Notes: a model not told the origin generated them from the sequence alone. A stretch of DNA of 52,858 bases from Comamonadaceae bacterium (GCA_947476285.1 CANJPU010000032.1:1-52858), one strand, 5' to 3'; shown: positions 8,264 to 17,983, counted from the stretch's first letter. Program-made: numbers and translations.

Positions 8264-9568
8264 ATGGATAATCAATTGGTTCTTAAAATAACAGTCACGG
8301 GGATCATCATGGGAGTAGCTGAACTGGCCGTCTGGAGCATGTCTCTGGGCGCCATTGGAGCGTTTGCGCTCGGCAGAGCAATCGATCTTGTTGCCCGGCC
8401 AAGTTCCGCCCAATGGCAGGGCATGGCCTTTCATGTCACCGTGTTCCTGCTGGTGCTGATCCAGAGCGGCGTTGCGGCGCATCTGTGGCCGGCCATCCCC
8501 GCCCAGGCCATGCATGTCGCGCAGGTCATGGCCGGCCCCTTGTGCGTAGGGCTGTCCAATTTCTGGATTCGCGGCTGGCTCAAGGCCGCCCAGCGGGACC
8601 GCGTGATGTGCCTGGTGCTGCGCGGCAACGCCCTGGCCCTGCCTCTGATGGCCCTGGCCTGCCTCGGCTTGCCAGTGCATCAGCAGCTTCCGGCTGCGGC
8701 CGTATTGACCCTGGCCGGTGGCGTGCTGACCCTTTGGTTGAACGTGCGCGCCTGGCTCATGGGCGACCGGCTGGCGGTGGTGATGGCGGCCGGCTGCGCG
8801 CTCACCATCCCGGCCATTGCAGGTCTGCACGCGATTGCCCTGGATTTGCCGGGCATTGGCTTGGCCACGCATGTGACGGTGGCAACCGCAGCCGCGCTGT
8901 GCAATGCGCTGACCGGCCTGGTGCTGTGGCGGCGCGACCGCCATGAGTGGCGTGCGCATAACGAGAGCCGCACACTTTCGCGCATTGATCCTGTCACCCG
9001 GCTGCACAACGGCACCAGCCTGGTCAGGAAGCTGATCCAGGCGCAGGAGCGTCGCCGTCGCACCCGCAAAGAAGGTGCTTTGCTCGCGATCCTGGTGTTC
9101 GATCTCGATCGCATTGCCGCCCAGGTAGGCACAGTCGGAGTCAACGAAATGTTCATTTGTCTGGCCAGCCGCATCCAAAGGCAAGTGGGGGTGATCAACC
9201 CGGTGGGGCGGTACTGGGAACAGTGTTTCGTATCCCTGGTGGAGACCATTGGATCGCCCGGTTGGCTGCGCACACTGGGGCTGCGCTTGGCGAGCAACCT
9301 GCGCCGGCCCATGTGGGTCAAGACGGCTTCGGGTGAGCGCGTGCAGATCACCGCGGATGTGGGCATAGGCATGGTTCATCTGGCGGGCGAGCCGGCACCG
9401 GTGGAAGACATACTGGACGATGCACAGGCCATGGCGCGCGCCGCACGCGGCATGCGATCGCGCGCCGCCCTGCTGAACGACGCCAGCGGCGAGGCGATGC
9501 CAGTGGAAGAAGCCGACCTCGGTCCGCGCAGGCATAAGCGCCGCATCCGGGGCCATCACGCGCACTGA
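8264..9568 (+). CDS. membrane protein with degenerate GGDEF domain
   Basis: 434 residues. The first 225 contain about seven hydrophobic segments (roughly 8-38, 53-72, 84-104, 116-136, 142-162, 168-190, 198-222). A cytoplasmic domain follows that aligns with diguanylate cyclases: IDPVTRLHNGTSL stands in for the usual DPLTGLxNR, and VFDLDRIAAQVGTVG for DLDxFKxINDxxGH. The active-site loop reads GRYWEQCF at 315-322 instead of GGDEF, so cyclase activity is very unlikely. It may be a c-di-GMP or GTP sensor, or a scaffold. The start could be 8264 or the Met at 8309. It appears to be transcribed alone. Confidence 0.75.
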   Translation: MDNQLVLKITVTGIIMGVAELAVWSMSLGAIGAFALGRAIDLVARPSSAQWQGMAFHVTVFLLVLIQSGVAAHLWPAIPAQAMHVAQVMAGPLCVGLSNFWIRGWLKAAQRDRVMCLVLRGNALALPLMALACLGLPVHQQLPAAAVLTLAGGVLTLWLNVRAWLMGDRLAVVMAAGCALTIPAIAGLHAIALDLPGIGLATHVTVATAAALCNALTGLVLWRRDRHEWRAHNESRTLSRIDPVTRLHNGTSLVRKLIQAQERRRRTRKEGALLAILVFDLDRIAAQVGTVGVNEMFICLASRIQRQVGVINPVGRYWEQCFVSLVETIGSPGWLRTLGLRLASNLRRPMWVKTASGERVQITADVGIGMVHLAGEPAPVEDILDDAQAMARAARGMRSRAALLNDASGEAMPVEEADLGPRRHKRRIRGHHAH

Positions 9569-9584
9569 GGCAGAGCGCACCTTG

Positions 9585-9600
9585 GCGATCGACCGATCGC
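9585..9600. repeat. 16-bp palindrome downstream of the GGDEF-like gene
   Basis: GCGATCG (9585-9591) and CGATCGC (9594-9600) form a perfect palindrome with a two-base centre, 17 bases after the stop codon. A second small inverted repeat, AGGAG/CTCCT, follows at 9610-9626. Neither is followed by a T run, so termination is doubtful. An operator for the next gene is possible. Confidence 0.35.
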
Positions 9601-9694
9601 AAGCTCCAAAGGAGGAATAATCTCCTGTCTGCACGCCTGCTACGCTAGGCTGGACTCGACCCATTCGAATTCATCAGCAAGAGGAACTCCGCCC

Positions 9695-10522
9695 ATGCCC
9701 CACCTGCTCGTCGAAAAGCGCGACGGCGTTGCCATCGTGACCTTGAATCGGCCCGAGAAGCGCAACGCCATGTCGCCTGAAATGCTGGTGCGCCTGGCGC
9801 AGTTGTGGACGGAAGTGGCCGACGATCATTCGGTGCGGGTGGTCGTGGTGACGGGCGCGGGTGATCAGGCATTCTCTGCCGGTGGCGATCTGGGCACGCT
9901 GATACCCCTGATGATGAAAACGCGCACGCCGGTGGGTCCGTGGGAGGAGCGCTTCGCTGCGGACCGCAAACAATTGGCTGCGGCGCTGCTGCGCAATGAC
10001 ACATTTTTCAAGCCGGTGATCGCAGCAATCAACGGCCATGCGCACGCCGGCGGCGCCGAATTCGTGATGAGCACCGACCTTCGCGTGATGTCCGAGACCG
10101 CCACTCTCGCGGTGACAGAGGTTCGCCGCGGTCTGATCGCAAGCGGCGGCTCGCTGGTGCGCATGCCCCGGCAGATTCCCTGGGCTCAAGCGATGGAGTT
10201 GCTATTGCTGGGCGAACCCATCAGCGCGCAACAAGCACTTCAGATGGGCCTGATCAACCGCGTGGTGGCGCCTCAGGATGTCATGTCCACGGCTCTGGAA
10301 CTGGCACGGCGTGTGAGCCTGGGCGCGCCAGTCGCACTTGAAAAGACCAAAGAGGTCATGGTGCGATCCAGCGGCCGCCCCTTCTCCGAGGCTTTCGCGA
10401 TCGAAACCCAGTGCACCAAGGAAAACTCGGCCATGGACGATGCCAAGGAAGGACCGCGCGCCTTCATGGAAAAGAGGTCGCCTGTCTTTCGTGGCAGGGC
10501 GGGCAACGGCACCCCGACATGA
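9695..10522 (+). CDS. enoyl-CoA hydratase/isomerase (crotonase) family protein
   Basis: 275-residue crotonase-fold enzyme, probably hydrating or isomerising an enoyl-CoA. The N-terminal signature VAIVTLNRPEKRNAMS and the oxyanion-hole segment AFSAGGDL are present. Both acidic residues used by hydratases can be located: the Glu of AGGAEF and the Glu of TEVRRGLIASGG. The C-terminus has the usual KENSAMDDAKEGPRAFMEKR. The substrate cannot be told from sequence. AGAGGAACTCCGCCC precedes the ATG. The next gene on this strand, a protease, is 100 bases away and functionally unrelated. Confidence 0.88.
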   Translation: MPHLLVEKRDGVAIVTLNRPEKRNAMSPEMLVRLAQLWTEVADDHSVRVVVVTGAGDQAFSAGGDLGTLIPLMMKTRTPVGPWEERFAADRKQLAAALLRNDTFFKPVIAAINGHAHAGGAEFVMSTDLRVMSETATLAVTEVRRGLIASGGSLVRMPRQIPWAQAMELLLLGEPISAQQALQMGLINRVVAPQDVMSTALELARRVSLGAPVALEKTKEVMVRSSGRPFSEAFAIETQCTKENSAMDDAKEGPRAFMEKRSPVFRGRAGNGTPT

Positions 10523-10622
10523 CAAGCTGTATGAAACGGTGAGACGCAGCCCCGTTAAATTCCAGCACAAGGCAGCCGCCGTCTACACTTGCGCTTGAAC
10601 ACCTGTCCATTCATTCCAATTC

Positions 10623-11774
10623 ATGCGTCGCTTTTGGCTCATCTTCAGTCAGTCCGTCACCGTCTTGCTGGCGGCCTATTTTGTCGTTGCCACCCTCAAG
10701 CCTGAGTGGCTCGGACGCGGCACAAGCGCAATCGGTCGCAGCATTTCGCTGGTGGAGACACCGCCCGCTGCTGCGTCAGGTCCGCCACCGGCCGGCAGCT
10801 TTCGCCAAGCCGCCCAACGGGCTTCGGCCGCTGTGGTGAGCATCAACACCAGCAAGGCCCCGTCGCGTCATCCGCAAGCCAACGATCCATGGTTCCGCTT
10901 TTTCTTTGGCGATCAAAGCGGCCAGCCGCAGGCCGGCCTGGGCAGCGGCGTCATCATCACCGATGACGGCTACATCCTCACCAACAACCATGTGGTGGAT
11001 GGCGCCGACGAAATCGAGGTGGTGCTCAACGACAGCCGCCGCGCGCGCGGCAAGGTGATAGGCACCGATCCGGACACCGACCTTGCGGTGCTCAAAATCT
11101 CCCTGGACCGCCTGCCCGTGATCACACTGGGCAATTCAGATGCGCTGCAGGTGGGCGACCAGGTGCTGGCCATCGGCAACCCCTTTGGCGTGGGTCAGAC
11201 AGTGACTGGCGGCATCGTGAGCGCGCTGGGACGCAACCAGCTTGGCATTAACACCTTCGAGAATTTCATACAGACCGATGCAGCCATCAATCCCGGAAAC
11301 TCCGGCGGCGCGCTGGTGGATGTGAATGGCCAGTTAATGGGGATCAACACTGCCATCTACTCACGCTCGGGTGGCAGCATGGGCATCGGCTTCGCCATTC
11401 CGGTGAGCACTGCCAGGCTGGTCTTGGAAGGCATCGTCAAGGATGGGGTGGTCAGGCGCGGCTGGATCGGCGTGGAACCAGCTGACCTCTCTGCCGAACT
11501 GATGGAGACTTTCGGCGTCAAGGCCCAGCGGGGCGTGCTGATCACCGGCGTGCTGCAAAACGGCCCCGCCGCGCAGGCGGGCATCCGTCCTGGCGACGTG
11601 ATCGTGGAAGTCGCGGGGAAAGTCGTTGCCAACGTGTCAGAGCTTCTCTCCAACGTGGCAGCCCTCAAGCCCGGCACTGCGGCCAAGTTCAAGCTGCAGC
11701 GCCGCGACGATGCGGTGGCTGTGGACGTCACGCCGGCCCAGCGGCCTCGCCCGCTCAAAGCGCCCCAGCGCTGA
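10623..11774 (+). CDS. periplasmic serine protease, DegS/HtrA family
   Basis: 383-residue protease anchored by an uncleaved N-terminal helix (about residues 5-24) and facing the periplasm. The trypsin-like triad is H123 (NNHVVDGADE), D153 (DTDLAVLKI) and S227 (NPGNSGGAL). A single PDZ domain occupies roughly residues 275-370, with the ITGVLQNGPAAQAGIRPGD motif. Membrane anchor plus one PDZ is the DegS/AlgW layout, so a role in sensing misfolded outer-membrane proteins is plausible; related genes are sometimes mislabelled 2-alkenal reductase. Its stop lies two bases from that of convergent tatC, with no terminator visible between. Confidence 0.9.
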   Translation: MRRFWLIFSQSVTVLLAAYFVVATLKPEWLGRGTSAIGRSISLVETPPAAASGPPPAGSFRQAAQRASAAVVSINTSKAPSRHPQANDPWFRFFFGDQSGQPQAGLGSGVIITDDGYILTNNHVVDGADEIEVVLNDSRRARGKVIGTDPDTDLAVLKISLDRLPVITLGNSDALQVGDQVLAIGNPFGVGQTVTGGIVSALGRNQLGINTFENFIQTDAAINPGNSGGALVDVNGQLMGINTAIYSRSGGSMGIGFAIPVSTARLVLEGIVKDGVVRRGWIGVEPADLSAELMETFGVKAQRGVLITGVLQNGPAAQAGIRPGDVIVEVAGKVVANVSELLSNVAALKPGTAAKFKLQRRDDAVAVDVTPAQRPRPLKAPQR

Positions 11775-11776
11775 AT

Positions 11777-12568
11777 CTACTTCGAGGGATCGGTCGCCGC
11801 GTCCTCTTGTGGTGGCTGGGTGTGCTTGATGAATATCTGAGCCGCCCAGATGCCGACCTCGTAGAGAAGGCACATGGGTATGGCCAGCGCCAGTTGCGAC
11901 ACCACGTCAGGCGGGGTGATGACAGCCGCGATGATGAAAGCCACCACTATGAAGTAGGACCGGAACGCCTTGAGCTTCTCAATGCTCACCATGCCCGTGC
12001 GGGCCAGCACAACCACCACAATGGGAACTTCGAAGGCCAGGCCGAAGGCAATGAACATGGTCAGCACGAAGCTCAGGTAGGCTTCGATGTCAGGCGCAGC
12101 GGTGATGCTCTTGGGCGCAAAACTCTGGATGAACGAAAACACCTGACCAAAGACGAAGTAGTAGCAAAAGGCCACACCCACAAAGAACAAGAGCGTGCTG
12201 GAAATCACCAGCGGCAGCATCAGCTTCTTCTCGTGGGAGTAAAGCCCGGGCGCGACAAATGCCCAAACCTGATAGAGCACGACCGGCAGCGCGACCAGAA
12301 AAGCGGCCATCATCAAGATCTTCAGGGGCACCAGAAAAGGCGAGATCACTGAAGTGGCGATCAGCGTGGCGCCTTTGGGTAGATGGGCCACCAGCGGTGC
12401 GGCCAGAATGTCGTAGAGGGCGCCCGGCCCCGGATAGGCGAACAGCACCACCGCCACCACGCCCACCGCGATCATGGCCTTTATCAGCCGGTCACGCAGT
12501 TCGACCAGGTGCGCAACAAACGGCTGCTCAGTGCCGGCGAGTTCGTCTTCTTGATTCGGATCGGCCAT
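11777..12568 (-). CDS. tatC: Sec-independent protein translocase TatC
   Basis: 263-residue, six-helix membrane protein that binds twin-arginine signal peptides. The N-terminal region has the conserved PFVAHLVELRDRLIKA (E. coli PLITHLIELRKRLL). The first periplasmic loop contains FLVPLKI, the central part has the FVAPGLYSHEKK segment, and FGLAFEVPIVVVVLARTGM marks TM4. The start ATG overlaps the tatB stop by one base (TGATG). It ends tatABC and the long his-tat gene run. Likely clients in this window are PetA and MsrP. Confidence 0.96.
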   Translation of the reverse strand: MADPNQEDELAGTEQPFVAHLVELRDRLIKAMIAVGVVAVVLFAYPGPGALYDILAAPLVAHLPKGATLIATSVISPFLVPLKILMMAAFLVALPVVLYQVWAFVAPGLYSHEKKLMLPLVISSTLLFFVGVAFCYYFVFGQVFSFIQSFAPKSITAAPDIEAYLSFVLTMFIAFGLAFEVPIVVVVLARTGMVSIEKLKAFRSYFIVVAFIIAAVITPPDVVSQLALAIPMCLLYEVGIWAAQIFIKHTQPPQEDAATDPSK

Positions 12569-13026
12569 CAGTTGAATTTTTGGGGGCGGTAGCGGGCCAC
12601 ACGGGCCGCGCCAGACTGCGCTTTGGTGCGGATACCGTTGCGCGCCTTGTACCAGTTAGGGGTGGCGCCCTGCTTGATGCGCCACTTTTTCTTGGGATGC
12701 CGGTACTCAGGAAAAGAAGGCGGTTCGGCCAGAGCAGACTGCGTGTCCGAATTGGCTTCGGACCATTGCTTTTCGATTTCCGTGACGCCGCCCTGGATTG
12801 AGTTCTCGACGTCGCGGGCGGCCGTCTCGACCGTGTCCTTCATTTTCTTGAGTTCTTCGAGGTCCATCGACCGATTGACTTCAGCCTTGACGTCGGCAAC
12901 GTAACGCTGAGCCTTGCCCAGCAAGGTGCCAACAGTGCGCGCCACTCTCGGAAGTTTTTCGGGACCGATAACGATCAGCGCCACGGCGCCGATCACCATC
13001 AACTTTTCAATTCCGAGATCGATCAC
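12568..13026 (-). CDS. tatB: Sec-independent protein translocase TatB
   Basis: 152-residue receptor partner of TatC: one N-terminal transmembrane helix, an amphipathic helix and a charged, flexible tail. The family start MIDLGxEK is found here as [11 protein letters not shown] at 13026, followed by the membrane helix and the conserved hinge [14 protein letters not shown] longer frame upstream would overlap tatA and lacks family similarity, so the GTG start was taken; it lies 16 bases after tatA. The C-terminus is basic ([20 protein letters not shown]). Confidence 0.93.
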   Translation of the reverse strand: MIDLGIEKLMVIGAVALIVIGPEKLPRVARTVGTLLGKAQRYVADVKAEVNRSMDLEELKKMKDTVETAARDVENSIQGGVTEIEKQWSEANSDTQSALAEPPSFPEYRHPKKKWRIKQGATPNWYKARNGIRTKAQSGAARVARYRPQKFN

Positions 13027-13042
13027 GAGTTGGTACGAGCGC

Positions 13043-13285
13043 TCAGCTCTTGTTCTTGGCTTCCACGTCGATCGTGGTCTTGTCAGCACCCGGCTGGGAC
13101 GCCGTCACCTGGCTTGGCGCCGGTGCCGGCGCTTCAGTTGACGATGAGCCTTCCTTAATGCCGTCCTTGAATCCCTTGACCGCGCCGCCCAGATCCGAGC
13201 CAATGTTCTTGAGCTTCTTGGTGCCAAACACCAGCACGATGATGAGCAAGACGATCAGCCAATGCCAGATGGAAAATGAACCCAT
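13043..13285 (-). CDS. tatA: Sec-independent protein translocase TatA
   Basis: 80-residue pore-forming component. It has a single short membrane helix ([16 protein letters not shown]), then the hinge and amphipathic helix [19 protein letters not shown], then a polar tail ending KNKS. AGGAGG stands eight bases before the ATG. First gene of tatABC. The 161 bases separating it from the HIT gene upstream show no terminator, so it may be read from the his run or from a promoter of its own. Confidence 0.96.
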   Translation of the reverse strand: MGSFSIWHWLIVLLIIVLVFGTKKLKNIGSDLGGAVKGFKDGIKEGSSSTEAPAPAPSQVTASQPGADKTTIDVEAKNKS

Positions 13286-13446
13286 GCTTAAACCTCCTGC
13301 CGGGACATGGCGTGGAACGCCACGAATGCCCTGCGAAATATTGAATGAATGCGAACCTGGGGGAACGTGTTGCCTCTTCGCGCACTAGGCTTGATTCTAG
13401 TCGGGCAGGCAAAGTCAAGGCCAGACGGCCAGATCAGACTCTTGGA

Positions 13447-13809
13447 TCAGCCCTTCGCCCAGGGCCTTGGACCGCCGATGACATGGACATGCATGTGGTG
13501 CACCTCCTGCCTGCCGTCCGCTCCGGTGTTGATCTGCAAGCGAAAGCCACCTTCTGGATACGGACGGCAACCTTCCTGTAAGGCGAGTTTGGGCGCCAGC
13601 ACCATCATGCGGCCCAGTACTGCCTCATGCTCGGGTTCTGCCTGGGCCAGGGAGGCAATGTGCAGCTTTGGAATCATCAGGAAATGAACCGGCGCCCAGG
13701 GGTTGATGTCGTGGAAGGCAAGGATGTCCTCGTCTTCGTAGACTTTACGTGAGGGAATTTTTCCCTGGGCGATCTTGCAGAAGATGCAGTTTGGGTCGTG
13801 GGCACTCAT
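13447..13809 (-). CDS. HIT (histidine triad) family protein, HinT-like
   Basis: 120-residue nucleotide-binding protein, probably a phosphoramidase acting on AMP-lysine-type substrates. The start MSAHDPNCIFCKIAQGKIPS and the histidine triad HHMHVHVIGG are typical of the HinT branch; DxNPxAPVHFLMIPK is also present (HDINPWAPVHFL). The ATG at 13809 gives the family N-terminus, and the upstream extension of the frame has none. Commonly found between hisE and tatA in this order. The link to histidine synthesis is positional only. Confidence 0.92.
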   Translation of the reverse strand: MSAHDPNCIFCKIAQGKIPSRKVYEDEDILAFHDINPWAPVHFLMIPKLHIASLAQAEPEHEAVLGRMMVLAPKLALQEGCRPYPEGGFRLQINTGADGRQEVHHMHVHVIGGPRPWAKG

Positions 13810-13826
13810 TGGATGGTGAAGAAAGG

Positions 13827-14186
13827 TCAAGCCTGTGGCAGGCGGCCGTCCGCGAAGCGCAGCCAGCCGCGAATGCAGCGGTACAGATACCACAGGAGCA
13901 CGATGGTATGGGCCAGCAAGCCGGGAAAAAAGAACAGCAGAAACAGGGGCGAAGTCACCAGCAACCATAGGACAGTCCACCAGAAGGTGGCAATCATGTA
14001 GTTGTGGTGCGCGAGGAAGGCGAGGTCTTTTTCGTCGGCGCGCCTGATGTAATTGACGATCAGCGCGATCACCGCCAAGGTGCCCAGACTGGGCCAGGCC
14101 ACGGTATGCAGCCCGTACAGGATGTGCATGATGCTGCGGTCGGAAGACGACTTGCCGCCCCCGGGGGCCTCAATGATCTCAGGCAT
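13827..14186 (-). CDS. small membrane protein, DUF4870-like
   Basis: 119 residues with three hydrophobic segments (about 25-43, 66-88, 88-106). The loop RRADEKDLAFLAHHNYMIATFWW between the first two resembles DUF4870/YidH-like proteins. The function is unknown. AGGAG lies before the ATG. It is placed between hisE (39 bases upstream) and the HIT gene (17 bases downstream), and its fixed position in this cluster suggests co-transcription rather than a histidine-related role. Confidence 0.65.
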   Translation of the reverse strand: MPEIIEAPGGGKSSSDRSIMHILYGLHTVAWPSLGTLAVIALIVNYIRRADEKDLAFLAHHNYMIATFWWTVLWLLVTSPLFLLFFFPGLLAHTIVLLWYLYRCIRGWLRFADGRLPQA

Positions 14187-14225
14187 GGAAGGCTCCTGTT
14201 GGTGGGGAGAACTGTGCAGCGGGGA

Positions 14226-14648
14226 TCACTCGCCGGATCCTTCCCGGGCCTGCGCCTTGCGCAAGGCTTTTTCTTCGATGCCGCTGGTGCCGGCGCGCCG
14301 GTCGAGTTCGGCCAACACATCGGCCGGCTTTAAATCGTAGTGGGCCAGCGCAATCAGAGTGTGAAACCACAGATCAGCCACTTCGCCAACCAGCTTTTGC
14401 CGGGCCTCCTGGCTGGCACTGCGGTCAAGATCCTTGGCCGCCATCACGGTCTCGGTCGCCTCTTCGCCGATTTTCTTGAGAAAGGCGTCGGGTCCCTTGT
14501 GCAACAGGCGGGCGACGTAGCTGGAGTCGGGGTCGCCACCGTGACCGGGCTTGCGACTCTCGATCACCAGCGCCAGCCGTGCGAGCGTATCCGAACCGTG
14601 CCCGGACGATGGTGCAAGAGGCAGGGGTCGCTTGGTGTCGGAACTCAT
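14226..14648 (-). CDS. hisE: phosphoribosyl-ATP pyrophosphatase
   Basis: 140-residue enzyme of the second step of histidine synthesis, hydrolysing PR-ATP to PR-AMP and pyrophosphate. The all-alpha, MazG-like metal motif is visible in [16 protein letters not shown] and [14 protein letters not shown]. The N-terminal 20 residues are extra compared with shorter homologues and rich in Ser, Pro and Gly. It stands alone rather than fused to hisI. It follows hisI by four bases. Confidence 0.95.
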   Translation of the reverse strand: MSSDTKRPLPLAPSSGHGSDTLARLALVIESRKPGHGGDPDSSYVARLLHKGPDAFLKKIGEEATETVMAAKDLDRSASQEARQKLVGEVADLWFHTLIALAHYDLKPADVLAELDRRAGTSGIEEKALRKAQAREGSGE

Positions 14649-14652
14649 GCTG

Positions 14653-15042
14653 TCATTTATAGATGGATGCTGGGTCTTTCAAGACCGGTTCGGCGGGAAG
14701 CCACGCACCGTCCTTGAAGAGCTGGAAAAAGCAACTGTGCCGCCCCGTGTGGCATGCAATGGACGGATCGTGTCCGAGCTGCGTCACGGTCAGCAACAGC
14801 ACGTCGTTGTCGCAATCCATGCGAATCTCATGAACTGTCTGCACATGGCCGGACTCTTCGCCCTTGAACCAGAGTTTGCCACGCGAGCGGCTGTAGTACA
14901 CGGCGCGGCCCAATTCGGCGGTCTTTTGCAGTGCCTCGCGGTTCATCCACGCGAACATGAGCACGTCCTTGCTGGCGGCCTCCTGCGCGATCACAGGCAC
15001 CAGCCCCTGTGCATCCCATTTCACCTGATTGAGCCATTCCAT
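14653..15042 (-). CDS. hisI: phosphoribosyl-AMP cyclohydrolase
   Basis: 129-residue zinc enzyme that opens the adenine ring of PR-AMP, third step of the pathway. Conserved segments are [30 protein letters not shown], the metal-binding MDCDND and the zinc-binding [10 protein letters not shown]. The ATG at 15042 gives the usual [10 protein letters not shown] start; the upstream extension runs into hisF and is not conserved. Separate from hisE. Confidence 0.95.
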   Translation of the reverse strand: MEWLNQVKWDAQGLVPVIAQEAASKDVLMFAWMNREALQKTAELGRAVYYSRSRGKLWFKGEESGHVQTVHEIRMDCDNDVLLLTVTQLGHDPSIACHTGRHSCFFQLFKDGAWLPAEPVLKDPASIYK

Positions 15043-15067
15043 GGCGCTATTGTGAAGGATCTGGGAA

Positions 15068-15847
15068 CTAGATCCGCACCGGGATGCCGCGCGCCGCCAT
15101 ATGGGCCTTGGCCTGGGCCACGGTGTATTCGCCGTAATGAAAAATGCTGGCGGCCAGCACTGCGTCTGCCCCACCCTTCTGGATGCCATCGGCCAGGTGG
15201 TCCAGATTGCCCACCCCGCCTGATGCGATCACCGGCACGTCCACGGCGTCACTGACAGCCCGCGTGAGCGCCAGGTCAAAGCCGGCCTTGGTGCCATCAC
15301 GGTCCATGCTGGTCAGCAAGATCTCGCCGGCCCCTCGCCGCGTCATCTCGATGGCCCATTGCACTGCGTCAAGGCCGGTGTTGCGCCGCCCTCCGTGACT
15401 GTAGACGTCCCAGCCTGGCCCGCGCGCCTGCGCCTCTTCGGGCTGGCGTCGCTTGGCGTCGATGGCGACCACGATGCACTGTGCGCCGTATTTGTCCGAC
15501 GCGGCGGAGATGATTTGGGGATTGGCAATGGCTGCCGAATTGAAGCTGGTCTTGTCGGCGCCGGCATTGAGCAGCCGACGCACGTCGTCCACAGTGCGAA
15601 CGCCGCCGCCTACGGTCAGCGGAATGAACACCTGCGAAGCCACTGCCTCGATGATGTGCAAAATGAGGTCGCGCTCGTCGCTGGTGGCGGTGATGTCAAG
15701 GAAGGTGAGTTCGTCGGCGCCCTGCTCGTTGTAGCGCGCCGCGATTTCCACCGGGTCACCGGCGTCGCGTAGCTCAACAAAGTTGACGCCCTTGACGACC
15801 CGGCCGCCGGTGACGTCCAGGCAGGGGATGATGCGTTTGGCCAGCAT
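15068..15847 (-). CDS. hisF: imidazole glycerol phosphate synthase, cyclase subunit
   Basis: 259-residue TIM barrel that, with the glutaminase HisH, converts PRFAR to imidazole glycerol phosphate and AICAR. The catalytic Asp11 lies in [10 protein letters not shown] and the second catalytic Asp in VVAIDAKR. Phosphate-binding half-barrel motifs are VGGGVRT and VIASGGVG. The ATG at 15847 places Asp11 correctly. Start and stop signals are tightly spaced with hisA and hisI. HisH is encoded two genes upstream. Confidence 0.96.
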   Translation of the reverse strand: MLAKRIIPCLDVTGGRVVKGVNFVELRDAGDPVEIAARYNEQGADELTFLDITATSDERDLILHIIEAVASQVFIPLTVGGGVRTVDDVRRLLNAGADKTSFNSAAIANPQIISAASDKYGAQCIVVAIDAKRRQPEEAQARGPGWDVYSHGGRRNTGLDAVQWAIEMTRRGAGEILLTSMDRDGTKAGFDLALTRAVSDAVDVPVIASGGVGNLDHLADGIQKGGADAVLAASIFHYGEYTVAQAKAHMAARGIPVRI

Positions 15848-15909
15848 GTTGTAGTGAGGCGGAATGTCAGGGCGAGCGTGCACAAGGGGATGATTCCCGG
15901 CGCTGCACC

Positions 15910-16653
15910 TCAAGCCCCATCGAGTTCGTCGGCCTTGGCTTGCGCCTTGACGAAATCGAGTGCGCCGGAATAGACCGCCCGGCCGCAGATCACGCCTTCG
16001 ATGCCCTCGTCTTGCACCGCGCAGAGTTTTTCGATGTCGGCCATGTTGGACAGCCCGCCCGACGCGATGACCGGGATGTGCAGTGCCTGGGCCAGCTTGA
16101 CTGTGGCTTCGATGTTGATGCCGCTGAGCATGCCGTCACGGCCGATGTCGGTGTAGATGATGGACTCGACGCCCCAGTCCTCGAACTTGCGGGCCAGGTC
16201 AACGACCTCGTGCCCGGTCAGTTTGCTCCAGCCGTCGGTGGCGACTTTTCCATCCTTGGCATCCAGACCGACGATGATGTGGCCACCAAACGCGGTGCAG
16301 GCATCCTTCAGGAAACCCGGGTTCTTGACCGCCGCAGTGCCGATGATGACGTAGCGCAAACCACCATCTATGTATTTTTCGATGGTGTCCAGATCACGGA
16401 TGCCGCCGCCAAGCTGAACCGGGATGTCGTCCCCCACCGCCCGCAGGATGGATCTGATCGCAGAAAAATTTTTGGGTTTGCCGGCGAAAGCGCCATTGAG
16501 GTCGACCAGGTGCAACCTGCGTGCGCCTCGCTCCAGCCAACTGCGTGCCATTGCCGCCGGGTCTTCACTGAAAGTGGTGGCCTGGTCCATGTCGCCTTGC
16601 TTGAGGCGCACGCAATGGCCGTCCTTCAGGTCAATCGCTGGAATGAGAAGCAT
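15910..16653 (-). CDS. hisA: ProFAR isomerase
   Basis: 247-residue TIM-barrel isomerase, fourth step of histidine synthesis and a close paralogue of HisF. It opens [17 protein letters not shown] with catalytic Asp8; the second catalytic Asp is in [11 protein letters not shown]. Phosphate-binding motifs QLGGGIRD and VIASGGLS are present. The ATG at 16653 follows from the family N-terminus. It is separated from hisH by 51 bases, one of the larger gaps within the his genes. Confidence 0.96.
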   Translation of the reverse strand: MLLIPAIDLKDGHCVRLKQGDMDQATTFSEDPAAMARSWLERGARRLHLVDLNGAFAGKPKNFSAIRSILRAVGDDIPVQLGGGIRDLDTIEKYIDGGLRYVIIGTAAVKNPGFLKDACTAFGGHIIVGLDAKDGKVATDGWSKLTGHEVVDLARKFEDWGVESIIYTDIGRDGMLSGINIEATVKLAQALHIPVIASGGLSNMADIEKLCAVQDEGIEGVICGRAVYSGALDFVKAQAKADELDGA

Positions 16654-16704
16654 AGGTAGGAGTAGAGAGGCGACGAGACAGGCACGCAAGCCCACCCTTG
16701 AAGT

Positions 16705-17349
16705 TCAAGGATTCCATTTGAGGAAATTTCGGTAGAGAGCCAGGCCTTGGTCTGCGCTTTTTTCAGGATGGAACTGTGTCGCGAAAATATTATCGCGTGC
16801 AATCGCGGCGGTAAAGCGATTGCCGTAATCAGCCTCTCCCACGCTGTGGCGCGCATCTGACGGTCGAGCATAGAAACTGTGGACAAAATAGAAATAGCTC
16901 GCTTCGGGCACCCCCTGCCAGATCGGGTGCGAGTCCGCCTGGAACACCTGGTTCCAGCCCATCTGAGGCACCTTGTAGCGGCTGCCATCGGGCTGCAATT
17001 GCCCGGCCAGCTCGAACTTGAGAACTTCCCCGTGGATCAGGCCCAGGCCGTCCGTAGGCCCCTCCTGGCTGCGATCGAGCAGCATCTGCATGCCAACACA
17101 GACGCCAAAAAGAGGTTTGGAAGCGGCCGCCTCCAGCACCGGCTGCAAGAGCCCAGAGTCGCGCAGCTCGCGCATGCAGTCGGGCATGGCGCCCTGCCCT
17201 GGCAGCACGATCCGCTCGGCCAAGCGCACCTCGTGGGGGTTGGAAGTGACCAGCACCTGGAAGCCGCTGCCCTGGGCCACATGCATCACAGCCTGTGCCA
17301 CCGAGCGCAGGTTGCCCATGCCATAGTCAACGACAGCTACAGTTTTCAT
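16705..17349 (-). CDS. hisH: imidazole glycerol phosphate synthase, glutaminase subunit
   Basis: 214-residue class I glutamine amidotransferase supplying ammonia to HisF. The nucleophile C84 sits in [11 protein letters not shown], and the His/Glu pair in TQFHPEKS near the C-terminus. The start [14 protein letters not shown] is typical. The ATG at 17349 was used; the preceding codon is a GTG without advantage. Confidence 0.96.
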   Translation of the reverse strand: MKTVAVVDYGMGNLRSVAQAVMHVAQGSGFQVLVTSNPHEVRLAERIVLPGQGAMPDCMRELRDSGLLQPVLEAAASKPLFGVCVGMQMLLDRSQEGPTDGLGLIHGEVLKFELAGQLQPDGSRYKVPQMGWNQVFQADSHPIWQGVPEASYFYFVHSFYARPSDARHSVGEADYGNRFTAAIARDNIFATQFHPEKSADQGLALYRNFLKWNP

Positions 17350-17386
17350 CACCGAACGGGTGGGTTAGAGGTGGGTCAGAAAGCGC

Positions 17387-17983
17387 TCAGAGCGAGCCCT
17401 TTGTCGATGGAATGTCCCCCGGGGACCGAGGATCGGTCTCGACCGCCACCCGAAGGGCCCGGGCAAATGCCTTGAAAACGGTCTCGCACTGATGGTGGGC
17501 ATTCTCGCCGCGCAGGTTGTCAATGTGCAGCGTGACGAAAGCATGATTGGCAAAGCCTTGGAAGAATTCGTGCGCAAGCTGGCTGTCGAACGTGCCGATC
17601 ATGCCGCTCTTGAATGGCACGTTCATGAGCAGCCCTGGGCGGCCGGAAAAATCAATGACCACACGCGAGAGCGCTTCGTCCAGCGGCACATAGGCGTGGC
17701 CGTAACGGCGAATACCCTTCTTATCGCCCACGGCTTGGTAGACAGCCTGACCCAGTGCGATGCCCACGTCTTCCACAGTGTGGTGACCGTCGATGTGCAG
17801 GTCGCCATCTGCCTTGATATCGAGGTCAATCAGCCCATGGCGGGCGATCTGGTCAAGCATGTGGTCGAAAAATCCGATGCCCGTGGCCAGGCTCGACTTG
17901 CCCGAGCCGTCCAGGTTCACCCGAACGGTGATGCGGGTCTCGGCGGTGTTGCGGCTGACTTCGGCGGTTCGGGGAGTGGTCAT
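17387..17983 (-). CDS. hisB: imidazoleglycerol-phosphate dehydratase
   Basis: 198-residue monofunctional dehydratase; the phosphatase domain fused to HisB in enterobacteria is absent. Manganese-binding histidine motifs are [24 protein letters not shown] and [18 protein letters not shown]. Its ATG overlaps the hisC stop by four bases. Histidinol-phosphate phosphatase must be encoded elsewhere, since no candidate is seen in this window. Confidence 0.96.
   Translation of the reverse strand: MTTPRTAEVSRNTAETRITVRVNLDGSGKSSLATGIGFFDHMLDQIARHGLIDLDIKADGDLHIDGHHTVEDVGIALGQAVYQAVGDKKGIRRYGHAYVPLDEALSRVVIDFSGRPGLLMNVPFKSGMIGTFDSQLAHEFFQGFANHAFVTLHIDNLRGENAHHQCETVFKAFARALRVAVETDPRSPGDIPSTKGSL

Noticed and set aside
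8159..9664. 501-codon open frame opposite the GGDEF-like gene
   Set aside because: Antisense to a gene with clear membrane segments and domain motifs; no recognisable domain and a repetitive Gln/His-rich composition typical of shadows.
13286..13446. Search for a terminator or small gene between the HIT gene and tatA
   Set aside because: Only a short GCGTGG-type repeat near 13305-13322 and no open frame with a ribosome site.
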